From Glycomyces lechevalierae (lineage in GTDB: Bacteria; Actinomycetota; Actinomycetes; Mycobacteriales; Micromonosporaceae): a stretch of 64,000 nucleotides of DNA. The stretch spans positions 396,386 to 460,385 of the forward strand of contig NZ_JAPZVQ010000002.1 in NCBI RefSeq assembly GCF_027622945.1, written 5' to 3'. This document shows, piece after piece, positions 43,570 to 52,305 of the stretch. Positions within the stretch are counted from its first letter, which is position 1. Every line of letters begins with the position of its first letter. The notes below the pieces were generated by a model. The model was not told the DNA's origin. It saw only the letters and a program-made list of their open reading frames with translations, and ran no database searches. The translations under genes were made by a program, and so were the position numbers.

Positions 43570-44655
43570 CTAGCCGAGTTCCTTGGCGTCGATGTACCCG
43601 GAGTCGACGAGGATCTCCTGGTAGTTGGTCTTGTCGACGCTGACCGGCTCGAGCAGGTAGGCCGGGACGACCTTGTTGCCGTTGTCGTAGGTCTCGGTGT
43701 CGTTGACTTCCGGGTCCTTGCCGTCGAGGACCGCGACGACCATGTCGACCGTGGTCGCGGCGAGCTCGCGCGTGTCCTTGTAGACCGTCATGGACTGGAG
43801 GCCGTCGATGATGTACTTGACGGACTCGACCTCGGCGTCCTGGCCGGTGATCACGGGCATCTCGGTGTAGCCGTTGCCCTGGAGCGAGGCGATGATGCCG
43901 CGGCTGATGCCGTCGTAGGGCGCGAGCACGACGTCGACCTTGGAGCCGTCGTTGTAGAAGTTGGACAGGATGTTGTCCATGCGCTCCTGGGCGACGGCGC
44001 CGTCCCAGTTCTCGGTGGCGATCTGCTCGAGCGAGGTCTGGCCGGACTTCACGACGAGCTTGCCCGCGGAGACGTAGGGCTCGAGCACGGCCCAGGCGCC
44101 GTCGAAGAAGTACTTGGTGTTGTTATCGGTCAACGCGCCAGCGAACAGCTCGATGTTGAACGGGCCGGGCGCGGTGTCGAGGGCCAGTGCCTCGGCGATG
44201 TAGGTGCCCTGCAGGGTACCGACCTTGGTGTTGTCGAACGACGCGTAGTAGTCGACGTCCGGCGTGTCCAGGATGAGGCGGTCGTAGGCGATGACCGTGA
44301 TGTCCTGGCCCTTGGCCTGGGCCAGTACGCCGCTCAGGGACTTGTTGTCGATCGCGGCGATGACCAGGACGTTGACGTTCTGGCCGACCATGGTCTCGAT
44401 GGCGCTGACCTGGTCCGCGGCCACGTCGTTCGAGTACTGGAGGCTCACTTCGTAGCCCGCGTCCTCGAACGAGGTCTTCAGGTTGTTGCCGTCCAGGATC
44501 CAGCGCTCGGAGGTCTTGGTGGGCATCGCGATGCCGACCTTCTTGCCTCCCGAACCGTCCCCGCCGCCGTCTTCAGAGGCGCAGGCGGAGGCGGCCATGG
44601 CGACTGCTGCCGCGCCGATGGTGCCGGTCAACAGGTGACGTCGATTGACGTTCAT
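43570..44655 (-). CDS. chvE: Sugar-binding lipoprotein (ChvE-type) of the ABC transporter
   Basis: 361 aa. N-terminus MNVNRRHLLTGTIGAAAVAM then a lipobox ending ASAC (Cys at about 26): a twin-arginine plus lipoprotein signal, then a Gly/Asp linker. Mature part is a periplasmic-binding-protein type I fold for sugars (VGIAMPTKTSERWILDGNNL, QYSNDVAADQVSAIETMV, VIAYDRLI, ITGQDAEVESVKYIIDG). ATG 44655 has AAGGAG five bases upstream. First gene of the operon. Ligand not readable; ChvE relatives bind glucose, galactose, arabinose or xylose. Confidence 0.94.
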   Translation of the reverse strand: MNVNRRHLLTGTIGAAAVAMAASACASEDGGGDGSGGKKVGIAMPTKTSERWILDGNNLKTSFEDAGYEVSLQYSNDVAADQVSAIETMVGQNVNVLVIAAIDNKSLSGVLAQAKGQDITVIAYDRLILDTPDVDYYASFDNTKVGTLQGTYIAEALALDTAPGPFNIELFAGALTDNNTKYFFDGAWAVLEPYVSAGKLVVKSGQTSLEQIATENWDGAVAQERMDNILSNFYNDGSKVDVVLAPYDGISRGIIASLQGNGYTEMPVITGQDAEVESVKYIIDGLQSMTVYKDTRELAATTVDMVVAVLDGKDPEVNDTETYDNGNKVVPAYLLEPVSVDKTNYQEILVDSGYIDAKELG

Positions 44656-44991
44656 TAGTACTCCTTCGTACCGGGCGGTTTCGGCGCATGACCTACGTCG
44701 CCCTGGGGTCAAGACGGAATCGATAGTTCAACGTTTTTCCACAACCGTCAACAGCGGATGCGTCTCGTGTCCGAATCGTTGCTTTCCAACCTCGACGAAT
44801 TCCGACACTCGGCTCCCTCGCGGCACATCGAACCCTTGACACCTCAATGAAAATGACTGTGCGTATCGATTCCTTCACCCGATCGTGCCACATCCTTACG
44901 GCCGACTACCACTCGACTGATCGTATGGGATAGCCTCACATTTAGTGCCAAACCACTACACCGATCGGCCGACCCCCCGGAGGAGGTGAGG
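44656..44991. other. 336-bp divergent intergenic region
   Basis: Lies between the sugar-binding protein and the pseudokinase. On the minus strand TTGACG (44746-44751) followed by an A-rich stretch is the best -35 candidate for the ABC operon, but spacing to a -10 is poor. On the plus strand TTGACA (44836-44841) has no good -10 partner at 16-18 nt. A single CCGACA half-site is at about 44800. No gene and no strong hairpin seen; less GC-rich than its surroundings. Confidence 0.5.
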
Positions 44992-46299
44992 ATGTCGACC
45001 ACCCAGACCATCGGACCCGCCGCCGTGCACCGTTTACTGCACCGGGACGCGGTGTGCAGCGTATTCAGCGGCACCGTCGCGACAGGCCCCACCGACCTGC
45101 TCTGCGTCACCGTCGCCCATGAGCGGGTGGACGGCTCCCGGCGCGAAGTGTTCTTCGAATGGGCCGCGAAACTCACCGGCCTCCCCGCCCACCCCCATCT
45201 GTCCCCCTGCACCGCCGTCGGGCTCACCGAGAACGGCCGCCCCTACCTGGCCGTGGGCACCGCCCGCCGCAGCCTCGCCGACCTCCTCGCCGAGCAGGGC
45301 CCCATGCCGCCCGGGCAGGTCCGCGCCCTCGGCGTCGCACTGAGCGACGCCGTCGCCGTCTACCACCGCGCCGGGCTCATCCACGGCGCGATCCAGCCGT
45401 CCCACATCCTCGTCGGGACCGGCCACCACCTGCAGCTCACCGCGTACGACGTCACCGCCCCCGTCCTCGCGGCGCCACTCCCTCCCACCCCCTACACCGC
45501 CCCTGAGCATCTGGACGCCGCCGTCGCGGGCGAGGTGGCCGCGAGCCCCTCCGGGGACGTCTACGCCCTCGCCACGGCCCTCTACGCCGCCCTCGGCGGC
45601 CGTCTCCCCTGGGTCCGGCACGCCCGCGAAGAGGCCGCCGACCCGCTGCTGCGCGCCGCCCCCGTCCCGCACATCCCCGGCGTGGACGCCGAGCTCACCG
45701 ACATGATCGGCGCGGCCCTCAGCCCCGACCCGCGCCGCCGCCCCACGGCCGACGTCTTCCGCGAACAGCTCACCAGGCTCCAGCTCTCCGGCCCCAAGGC
45801 CCACGGCCCCCGCCCCGACACGGTCGCCAACGGGCTCCTCCCCCGCCGCGGTCTGCGCCCCGTCACCGTCGCGGTCTCGACCGAGCTGACCCCGTACCGG
45901 CCCAGGCGCGAACGCCCCGGCCTGCGCCCGCGCCTGCGGTCCATCGCCACGGCCACCGCCGGGGTCGCGCTCACCGGGGCGCTCCTCGGCGGCGCCGCGC
46001 TCGCGACCTACGCGGCCACCAACCCCGAGAGCACCGGCACGGTCTGCTCCGACCCGAGCGTCCTGGGCGGACGCATCGACGAGCAGCTCGAGGACGGCCG
46101 GATCGTCGACAGCTGGTGCGCCGAGGAAGGCGACTACGTGGCCGCCACCGTGGACTATCCGGGAGGCTCCGGAGGGGACGGCGAAGGCGCCACCGAACGC
46201 AAGGTGTGGCGGATCGAAGGCGAGAACCTGGTCGCCGTCACCGACTGCGCCGACGCGACCATGCCGGCCGCGATCGCCGACTTCCTCGACTGCGCTTAA
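44992..46299 (+). CDS. Membrane-anchored Ser/Thr pseudokinase
   Basis: 435 aa. A kinase-like domain covers about 10-262, with APE kept (TPYTAPEHL) and the subdomain IX Asp kept (SPSGDVYALATALY). Catalytic residues are lost: HRDxKxxN reads HGAIQPSH, DFG reads YDV, and the VAVK Lys is not present (LLCVTVAHERV). A basic linker, a membrane helix at about 318-342 and a 90-residue extracellular part with four Cys follow. Probably a scaffold or sensor, not an enzyme. ATG 44992 follows an excellent ribosome site (AGGAGGTGA). Confidence 0.87.
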   Translation: MSTTQTIGPAAVHRLLHRDAVCSVFSGTVATGPTDLLCVTVAHERVDGSRREVFFEWAAKLTGLPAHPHLSPCTAVGLTENGRPYLAVGTARRSLADLLAEQGPMPPGQVRALGVALSDAVAVYHRAGLIHGAIQPSHILVGTGHHLQLTAYDVTAPVLAAPLPPTPYTAPEHLDAAVAGEVAASPSGDVYALATALYAALGGRLPWVRHAREEAADPLLRAAPVPHIPGVDAELTDMIGAALSPDPRRRPTADVFREQLTRLQLSGPKAHGPRPDTVANGLLPRRGLRPVTVAVSTELTPYRPRRERPGLRPRLRSIATATAGVALTGALLGGAALATYAATNPESTGTVCSDPSVLGGRIDEQLEDGRIVDSWCAEEGDYVAATVDYPGGSGGDGEGATERKVWRIEGENLVAVTDCADATMPAAIADFLDCA

Positions 46300-46342
46300 G
46301 GCGCCGACGAGCACGCGAAGGGCCGGACGCGATCGCGCGGGT

Positions 46343-47188
46343 TCAGTCGCGTTCGGGCTTGGGCAGGCCGTGCTCTTCGCCTGCCTTCGGCAGACTGTGC
46401 TCTCCGCCTGCCTTCGGCAGGAATCCGCCGAACGCCGCTACGGTCTTGTTGGCGTACGCGGAGGTGTCGCCGCGCTCCATCGGTCCGTCCCAAGTGGTCG
46501 GCAGCGGAGCGTGCTCGGGGAGGATGCGGCCCACGATGCGGTCCAAGGCCTCTTCGGCCTTGCCGACCCACAGGTGGCTGCCGTTGGCGATCTCCACGAT
46601 CTCGGCCTGCGGCACGGCCGCGAAGCGCTGCTTGGCCTCCGGGTACTGGAGGTAGTCGTCCTGCTCGGGGATGAGCGCCAGCAGCGGGCGGCCGTCCTCG
46701 GCCCACCGCGCCAGATCGTCCTCTTTGGAGTACCGCAGCGGCGGCGAGAGGAGCACGGCCCCTTCGACTCCCGGCTCGAGGCCGTACTTGAGGGTCAGGT
46801 CGGTCCCGAAGGACCAGCCGACCAGCCACACCCGCGGGAGCTCGGCGAACTCCGCGTACTCGACGGCGGCGGCGATGTCGAAGCGCTCGCCCACGCCGTT
46901 GTCGAACGCGCCCTGGCTCGTGCCCTGCTGGGACTCGGTGCCGCGCGTGTTGAACCGCAGCACCGCCATGTTCGCCAGCGCGGGCAGCCGCCAGGCGGCC
47001 TTGCGGAAGATGTGCGAGTCCATCATGCCGCCGTGGGTGGGCAGCGGGTGGACGCAGATGACGGTCGCCTCGGGCTCGCGGTCGGCGGGCAGGGCGAGTT
47101 CGCCGACGAGTTCGAGCCCGTCGGCGGTTTCGAGCGTGAGCGCCTCGCGTTTGGCGGGGAGCATGCTCGCGGATCTGATGACAGCCAC
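46343..47188 (-). CDS. Alpha/beta hydrolase family protein
   Basis: About 281 aa. Begins with LELVGELALPADREPEATVICVHPLPTHGG (oxyanion region HPLPTHGG), RFNTRGTESQQG, nucleophile-elbow-like VGWSFGTDLTLKYG (GxSxG as GWSFG), Asp in LIPEQDDYLQYPEAK, and His in ANGSHLW: a dienelactone-hydrolase-like serine hydrolase. Start uncertain between GTG 47188 and ATG 47164. The last 25 residues are a nine-residue repeat (LPKAGGEHS type) coded by a 27-bp tandem repeat. Confidence 0.88.
   Translation of the reverse strand: MAVIRSASMLPAKREALTLETADGLELVGELALPADREPEATVICVHPLPTHGGMMDSHIFRKAAWRLPALANMAVLRFNTRGTESQQGTSQGAFDNGVGERFDIAAAVEYAEFAELPRVWLVGWSFGTDLTLKYGLEPGVEGAVLLSPPLRYSKEDDLARWAEDGRPLLALIPEQDDYLQYPEAKQRFAAVPQAEIVEIANGSHLWVGKAEEALDRIVGRILPEHAPLPTTWDGPMERGDTSAYANKTVAAFGGFLPKAGGEHSLPKAGEEHGLPKPERD
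46371..46424. repeat. 27-bp tandem hairpin repeat at hydrolase 3' end
   Basis: Two units (46371-46397, 46398-46424), each with the small hairpin CTGCC-TTC-GGCAG, plus a partial third at about 46354-46370. They are in frame, adding repeated LPKAG-x-EH residues to the hydrolase C-terminus. Such a hairpin repeat in a coding tail suggests recent expansion. Confidence 0.7.
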
Positions 47189-47516
47189 GCCGGAATTATC
47201 CCCGCTGAAGCGGGACCGGCACCACCGCCTGTGGCGCACCTTGCAAGCGCGGGCGGTCGGGGTCCGATCGCGGCAGTTCTGTCGCGGCGGTACCTGGGGG
47301 TTCCATCCCTAACCCCCACCCACCCGGGGACCTTATGGCCCAGCGTCGCGCGCGGGTACGACAAGAACCGGCTTCCGCGGGCGCCATGTCACCCGATCGA
47401 GCGTGAAGCCTCGAGCGGGGCACGGGCGAGGGGCGGCGACAAAAGGCAGCGACAAGGGGCAGCGATGAGGGGCGGAGCCGTGCGGCTCCGCCCCTCGTCG
47501 TGCGTTCGGTTGTCGC
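47189..47516. other. 328-bp intergenic region with short repeats
   Basis: No convincing gene. Contains a GATAATT -10-like element just upstream of the hydrolase start (47196-47202, minus strand), a GGCAGCGACAA-type imperfect direct repeat (about 47433-47476) and the terminator at 47467-47496 for the gene ending at 47517. Confidence 0.5.
47467..47496 (-). terminator. Strong hairpin terminator
   Basis: Perfect 13-bp stem (47467-47479 with 47484-47496), loop GTGC, extended by three to four further pairs including one G-U. Twenty bases past the stop of the small zinc-ribbon gene. Confidence 0.85.
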
Positions 47517-47798
47517 TCAGCGCCAGCGGCCCGGCTGCCTGCGGCTTCTGGCGTTCCAGCAGCCGGTGTGCCAGTGGCGGCGGTCGTCGCCGTCGCCGTC
47601 GTCGGCCCAGGCGACCACGTGCGGGGTGCCCGGTTGGATCTCTAGGTCGCACCCGGGGCACCGGTAGGTCTTCTCCGCTCCGGAGCCGGGTATGCGGCGG
47701 ACCCGGACGGGTCCGTCCGGGCCGTCGATGAGGCTCGGGTCCTGGGCGCCCGAGGTCGGCCGCCGGGCCTCGCTCTGGCGGCGGTTCTTGCGCGGCAT
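47517..47798 (-). CDS. Small conserved actinobacterial zinc-ribbon-like protein
   Basis: 93 aa starting MPRKNRRQSEARRP. Central TYRCPGCDLEIQPGTPHVVAW and HWHTGCWNAR give a C-x2-C ... H-x-x-x-C set able to hold one zinc. Homologues across actinobacteria are often labelled ATP/GTP-binding protein without basis. Eight bases separate it from the upstream membrane protein gene. Confidence 0.8.
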   Translation of the reverse strand: MPRKNRRQSEARRPTSGAQDPSLIDGPDGPVRVRRIPGSGAEKTYRCPGCDLEIQPGTPHVVAWADDGDGDDRRHWHTGCWNARSRRQPGRWR

Positions 47799-47806
47799 GG
47801 TCGGCC

Positions 47807-48034
47807 TTAAGCGTGGGCGGGGTCGTCTCGCCCGGCGTCGGTCGCCGCAGCGGCCTCCGCCTCGGCGGCTTCGCGCGCGACCCGCTCGTTCAACCGCCGG
47901 ACGTGCTTGTTCATCCCCCGGATGAGGAAGATCGTCACGACGACGAGGAACACGGTCACGAACAGCCCGAGCGGCCCGGCCATCGCCTGGTCGCGCTCCG
48001 GCCCGAACTCTTGCTGCGCCAGGATCTCGATCAC
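47807..48034 (-). CDS. Small single-pass membrane protein
   Basis: 75 aa. A membrane helix at about 20-38 (GPLGLFVTVFLVVVTIFLI) followed by RGMNKHVRRLNERVAREAAEAEAAA, a basic then helical tail. Found between ung and the zinc-ribbon gene. Function unknown. Confidence 0.75.
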   Translation of the reverse strand: MIEILAQQEFGPERDQAMAGPLGLFVTVFLVVVTIFLIRGMNKHVRRLNERVAREAAEAEAAAATDAGRDDPAHA

Positions 48035-48056
48035 GCTTCAACCGTAGCCCGTCGGC

Positions 48057-48746
48057 CTAGGCCTCCTGCAGCGCAGGAAGGCGCCAGTCGACCGGCTCAC
48101 CGCCCTGCTCGACCAGGAGCGCGTTGGCGCGGCTGAACGGCTTGGAGCCGAAGAAGCCGCGGCGGGCGCTCAGCGGCGACGGGTGTGCCGATTCGATGGC
48201 CGGCACGGCACCCAGGAGGTCCTTGAGCTTGCGCGCGTCGTTGCCCCAGAGGATCGCGACGGAGGCACCGCCGCGCTCGGCGAGGGCGCGGATCGCCTGC
48301 TCGGTGACGGATTCCCAGCCCTTGCCGCGGTGCGAGGCGGGCGTGCCGGGGGCGACGCTGAGGGAGCGGTTGAGCAGCAGGACGCCCTGCTCGGCCCAAG
48401 GGGTGAGGTCGCCGTTGGCGGGGAGCGGGAAGCCGAGGTCGTCGCGGTACTCGTTGAAGATGTTGACCAGGCTCTTGGGGAGGGGGCGCACGTCGGGGGC
48501 GACGGCGAAGGAGAGGCCGATGGCGTGGCCGGGGGTGGGGTAGGGGTCCTGGCCGACGATGATGACCTTGACGTCGTCGAACGGCTGCTGGAAGGCGCGG
48601 AGGATGTGCTCGGCGGCGGGCAGGTAGGTGCGTCCGGCGGCGACCTCGGCGCGGAGGAATTCGCCCATCTTGGCGACGTCGTCGGCCACGGGGGCGAGGG
48701 CCTTGGCCCAGCCGGGCTCCATCAGTTCTTCAAGCGGTTTGTTCAT
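48057..48746 (-). CDS. ung: Uracil-DNA glycosylase (family 1)
   Basis: 229 aa. Removes uracil from DNA. Catalytic water-activating motif [20 protein letters not shown] (Asp in GQDPY; Pro in the place of the E. coli His, as in mycobacterial Ung), [11 protein letters not shown], and the leucine-loop motif [21 protein letters not shown]. Three bases separate it from ilvA. Confidence 0.96.
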   Translation of the reverse strand: MNKPLEELMEPGWAKALAPVADDVAKMGEFLRAEVAAGRTYLPAAEHILRAFQQPFDDVKVIIVGQDPYPTPGHAIGLSFAVAPDVRPLPKSLVNIFNEYRDDLGFPLPANGDLTPWAEQGVLLLNRSLSVAPGTPASHRGKGWESVTEQAIRALAERGGASVAILWGNDARKLKDLLGAVPAIESAHPSPLSARRGFFGSKPFSRANALLVEQGGEPVDWRLPALQEA

Positions 48747-48749
48747 GAC

Positions 48750-49964
48750 TCAGATGCTAGGTCCCTCCACCGACACGAAATACCCCGCGTCGCGCAGGGC
48801 CGCAACGATTTCGGTCGCGTGTTCGGAACCGCGCGTCTCGATCGAGAGGTCCACGGCGACTTCGCCGACGGACAGGCGCGGGTCGCTGCGCTGGTGGTAG
48901 ACGTCGACGATGTTGCCGCCGTAGGCGCCTACGAGCTGGAGGATCGAGGCGAGGGCCCCGGGCCGGTCAGGGCAGCGGAGGTTGGCGCGCATGAAGCGGC
49001 CGGAGGCGCCGAGGCCGTGTTCGATGAGCCGCATGAGGAGCAGCGGGTCGATGTTGCCGCCGGAGATGACGGCGACGGTGGGGGTGTCGTAGTCGACCGA
49101 GTAGTTGAGGAGCGCGGCGTAGGCGGTGGCGCCGGCGGGTTCGACGACGAGCTTGTTGCGTTCGAGGAGGGATAGGAGCGCGCGGCTGATGTCCTCCTCG
49201 GTGACGGTGACGATCTCATCGACGAGGGCGGCGACGTGCGCGAAGGGGACGTCGCCGGGGCGGCCGACCTTGATGCCGTCCGCGATGGTGTGCATCTTGT
49301 CGAGGCGCACGGGCCGCCCGGCGGCGAGCGACTGCGGGTAGGCCGCGGCGCCTTCGGCCTGCACGCCGATGATGCGGATGCCTGGCTTGAGCTGCTTGGC
49401 GGCGGCCGCGATGCCGGCGATGAGCCCGCCGCCGCCCACGGAGGTGACGATGGTGCCGGTCTCGGGGAGCTGCTCGAGGATCTCGAGGGCGATGGTGCCC
49501 TGGCCGGCGACGATGTCGCGGTGGTCGAAGGGGTGGATGAGCGTCGCGCCGGTCTCGGCGGCGAACCGGTGGGCCGATTCGAGGGCGTCGTCCACAGTGA
49601 GTCCGCCGAGGATGACTTGAGCGCCGTATCCCTTGGTGGCGGCCACTTTCGGGAGCGGCGCGGACTCGGGCATGAACACCGTGGAGCGGATGCCGAGGGT
49701 GGAGGCGGCGAGGGCGACGCCCTGGGCGTGGTTGCCCGCGGAGGCCGCGACGACGCCGAGGGCGCGTTCGGCCTCGGTGAGGTGGGAGACCCGCATGTAC
49801 GCGCCGCGGATCTTGAAGGACCCGGCGCGCTGCAGGTTCTCGCACTTGAGGTAGACCCCCTCCAGGACGGGGTCGCGCGAGGGTTCGAGAGGGGTGCGTC
49901 GCACGACCCCGGCGAGTTCTTTCGCCGCGGCGCGGACGTCGTTGAGTGTCACGAGTGGCGTCAC
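48750..49964 (-). CDS. ilvA: Threonine ammonia-lyase
   Basis: 404 aa. PLP enzyme converting threonine to 2-oxobutyrate. Schiff-base Lys in LQRAGSFKIRGAYMR (about residue 53), glycine loop VTSVGGGGLIAGIAAA, and one C-terminal ACT domain (about 325-404, RCPDRPGALASILQLVGAYGGNIVDV). A single ACT and this length fit the catabolic/short biosynthetic type rather than E. coli IlvA with two. Start codon GTG at 49962-49964 or nearby. Confidence 0.94.
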   Translation of the reverse strand: MTPLVTLNDVRAAAKELAGVVRRTPLEPSRDPVLEGVYLKCENLQRAGSFKIRGAYMRVSHLTEAERALGVVAASAGNHAQGVALAASTLGIRSTVFMPESAPLPKVAATKGYGAQVILGGLTVDDALESAHRFAAETGATLIHPFDHRDIVAGQGTIALEILEQLPETGTIVTSVGGGGLIAGIAAAAKQLKPGIRIIGVQAEGAAAYPQSLAAGRPVRLDKMHTIADGIKVGRPGDVPFAHVAALVDEIVTVTEEDISRALLSLLERNKLVVEPAGATAYAALLNYSVDYDTPTVAVISGGNIDPLLLMRLIEHGLGASGRFMRANLRCPDRPGALASILQLVGAYGGNIVDVYHQRSDPRLSVGEVAVDLSIETRGSEHATEIVAALRDAGYFVSVEGPSI

Positions 49965-50319
49965 GCCTCGATCGTAGTGCGCGGGCCGGGCCCGGCCCCG
50001 GACGGCGCTCGGAGGCCGTTCGGGACGGAGAGCGCATTGGCCGGAAAGCGGTTACTAGCGACCGAAATGCCGACCTTGGACCCGCATGGGCGACCGCTTC
50101 TACCACTGAAACCGCAGGTGGCACCTGGCGTGAACCCGAGTTCACTACCTGTCGGTAAGGGGTGACCGCCGTTACGCATCGAATAAGGAAGGCTTAAGCT
50201 ACGAAGCGTCAATCCTTAACCGGGAAGAGGCCTGCGCGTCATGCTTCTCCGCCGACACGCCCGCACGACCGCCTCATCACCCAGCAATCCATCCCCTTGA
50301 GCAACCCCTGGAGTCAACG
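49965..50319. promoter_or_regulatory. 355-bp regulatory region with several dyads
   Basis: Between ilvA and the MsiK-like gene. Three perfect dyads lie within 50 bp: CAGGTG-G-CACCTG (50115-50127), GTGAAC-CCGA-GTTCAC (50130-50145) and TACC-TGTC-GGTA (50146-50157). A TAAGG/CCTTAA pair is further downstream at about 50187-50218. No gene seen. Likely operator cluster for the ATPase gene; the second dyad is the best single candidate. Confidence 0.5.
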
Positions 50320-51594
50320 GTGACTGCTGTCACGCTGAAGAACGTCTCGAAGGTGTTCCCCGGCGATACCCTGGCCGTGGACTCCTTGAGCATGGAGGTC
50401 AACCACGGCGAATTCCTCGTCCTCCTCGGTCCGTCCGGATGCGGCAAGTCCACTGTGCTCCGCATGGTCGCCGGCCTCGAGACCCCCTCGGACGGCGAGA
50501 TCCTCCTCGACGGCGAGTACGCGAACGACCTGCCGCCGCGAGACCGCAACGCGGCCATGATCTTCCAGACCTTCGCGCTCTACCCGCACATGTCCGTCGC
50601 GGACAACATCGGCTTCCCGCTCAAGCTCGGCAAGCAGAACGGCGCCCAGTCCGTGCCCGAGGCCGTCGGCGACATGGCCAGCGCGCTCGGCATCTCAGAC
50701 CTCAAGGACCGCAAGCCGAACCAGCTCTCGGGCGGCCAGCAGCAGCGCGTCGCCATGGGCCGCGCGCTCGTGCGCCGCCCCAAGCTGTTCCTCATGGACG
50801 AGCCGCTGTCGAACCTCGACGTGGGCCTGCGCGCCGAGCTGCGCACCGAGATCTCCTCGCTGGTGCGCCGCCACGACGCGACGACCCTGTACGTGACGCA
50901 CGACCAGACCGAGGCGCTGACGATGGCGGACCGGGTCGCGGTGATGCGCAAGGGGATCCTGCAGGACGTGGGCACCCCGGACGAGGTGTACGAGCGCCCG
51001 GCGACGATGTACGTGGCCGCGTTCCTCGGCACGCCGCGCATGAACCTCCTCGAGGCGCGCGTCAACGTGTACCTCGATCGCTATGTGGCCCTTGACTTCG
51101 GCGAGCAGGAGCTGCGGCTGCCGTGGCACGACCTGCGCGGCCGGGCCGTGGCCCGCTACCACGGGGAGAACATCGTGGTCGGGATGCGGGCCGAGGCGCT
51201 CGCGCCGGTGGCAGAGGGCCACCCGGGGCAGTCGATCTCGGGCCGTGTGCGCTTCTACGAGCATCACGGCCACGAGACGCTGGTGTTCCTCGACATCGGC
51301 GCCACGGCGGTCGTGCCGGACGGGATCGGCGACAAGCCGGACCTGGCGCGCAGCGGTTCGAAGCCGCGCCGGCGCCTCGGCGGGCTGTTCTCGGGGTTCG
51401 GGCAGGCGCCGGTCGAGCAGCACGAGGCCGACACCGGGCCGATCCGCAAGCCCGCGGACCTGGTCTTCCGGCTGCCTCCGCACATCCCGGTCTCGGCCGG
51501 GCAGCCGATCACGGTGGCCGTGCACATGGACGCGCTGCACTACTTCGATAAGTACGGCAAGCGGATCGACGTCGGCTGGTCCGCTCGGGCGTGA
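50320..51594 (+). CDS. Orphan sugar ABC transporter ATPase (MsiK/MalK-like)
   Basis: 424 aa. Walker A LLGPSGCGKSTVLRM (about 35-49), Q loop FQTFALYPHMSV, signature LSGGQQQRVAMGRAL, Walker B LFLMDEPLSNLD, then a TOBE/OB-type C-terminal regulatory domain. No permease is nearby, as for MsiK of Streptomyces, one ATPase that serves many sugar importers. It is about 40 residues longer than usual, from a basic insert (SGSKPRRRLGGLFSGFGQAP) in the C-terminal domain. GTG 50320 has GGAG six bases upstream. Confidence 0.93.
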   Translation: MTAVTLKNVSKVFPGDTLAVDSLSMEVNHGEFLVLLGPSGCGKSTVLRMVAGLETPSDGEILLDGEYANDLPPRDRNAAMIFQTFALYPHMSVADNIGFPLKLGKQNGAQSVPEAVGDMASALGISDLKDRKPNQLSGGQQQRVAMGRALVRRPKLFLMDEPLSNLDVGLRAELRTEISSLVRRHDATTLYVTHDQTEALTMADRVAVMRKGILQDVGTPDEVYERPATMYVAAFLGTPRMNLLEARVNVYLDRYVALDFGEQELRLPWHDLRGRAVARYHGENIVVGMRAEALAPVAEGHPGQSISGRVRFYEHHGHETLVFLDIGATAVVPDGIGDKPDLARSGSKPRRRLGGLFSGFGQAPVEQHEADTGPIRKPADLVFRLPPHIPVSAGQPITVAVHMDALHYFDKYGKRIDVGWSARA

Positions 51595-51603
51595 GGCAGA
51601 GCG

Positions 51604-51639
51604 AACGCCGCGGGTCCCCTTGGAGGGGCCCGCGGCGTT
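51604..51639. terminator. Hairpin terminator between msiK-like gene and greA
   Basis: An 11-bp stem (51604-51614 with 51629-51639) extended by five more pairs after a one-base bulge, loop TTGG region, in the gap between two convergent gene ends. Confidence 0.85.
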
Positions 51640-51668
51640 TCGCTGCGTATCAGCCGGTCACGGCCAGA

Positions 51669-52163
51669 TCAGCCCAAGAACTTCTCGGCGTCGATGATCT
51701 TGACCGAGATCTCGGTGTCCCTGGGGGTCTTGTAGGCGACGGTGTCGCCGACCTTGTGGCCGAGGATGGCCGAACCCAGCGCGGAGTCGGGGCTGTAGAC
51801 CGTGAGGTCGGTCGTGGCCGCGATCTCGCGCGAGCCGAGGAGGAACTTCTCGGTGTCGTCGGGGTCGCCGTCGAAGGCGATGGTCACGACGGTGCCGATC
51901 TGGATCTCGTCGCTGTCCTTCGCCTCGCCCACCTTCGCGTTGCGCAGCAGGTCCTCGAGCTGGCGGATGCGGCCCTCCTGCTTTCCCTGCTCGTCGCGGG
52001 CGGCGTGGTAGCCGCCGTTCTCCTTGAGGTCGCCCTCCTCGCGGCGCGCGTTGATCTCGGCGGCCATGGCGGGACGGTTCGCGATGAGCTCGTCCAGTTC
52101 GCCCTTGAGGCGGTCGTAGGCCTCTTGCGTGAGCCAAGTGCCCTGGTTAGCGTCGGTAGCCAT
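51669..52163 (-). CDS. greA: Transcription elongation factor GreA
   Basis: 164 aa. Rescues backtracked RNA polymerase. N-terminal coiled coil with the acidic tip (INARREEGDLKENGGYHAARDEQGK, about 45-68) and C-terminal FKBP-like domain (ILGHKVGDTVAYKTP). ATG 52163 has GGAGG eleven bases upstream; ATGs at 52172 and 52208 are also in frame. Confidence 0.95.
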   Translation of the reverse strand: MATDANQGTWLTQEAYDRLKGELDELIANRPAMAAEINARREEGDLKENGGYHAARDEQGKQEGRIRQLEDLLRNAKVGEAKDSDEIQIGTVVTIAFDGDPDDTEKFLLGSREIAATTDLTVYSPDSALGSAILGHKVGDTVAYKTPRDTEISVKIIDAEKFLG

Positions 52164-52305
52164 GTGATCCATATCCTCCGAATAGTGCGATCCGTACTGC
52201 GAGGTCACGCTCTGTTGCGAACGTCCCCGCGCCCCGGGTGAAACGACCCCGGATAGCGAAAGGCCCGCCGACCGAAACGCGGTGCGACGGGCCGAAAGTC
52301 GTGAG

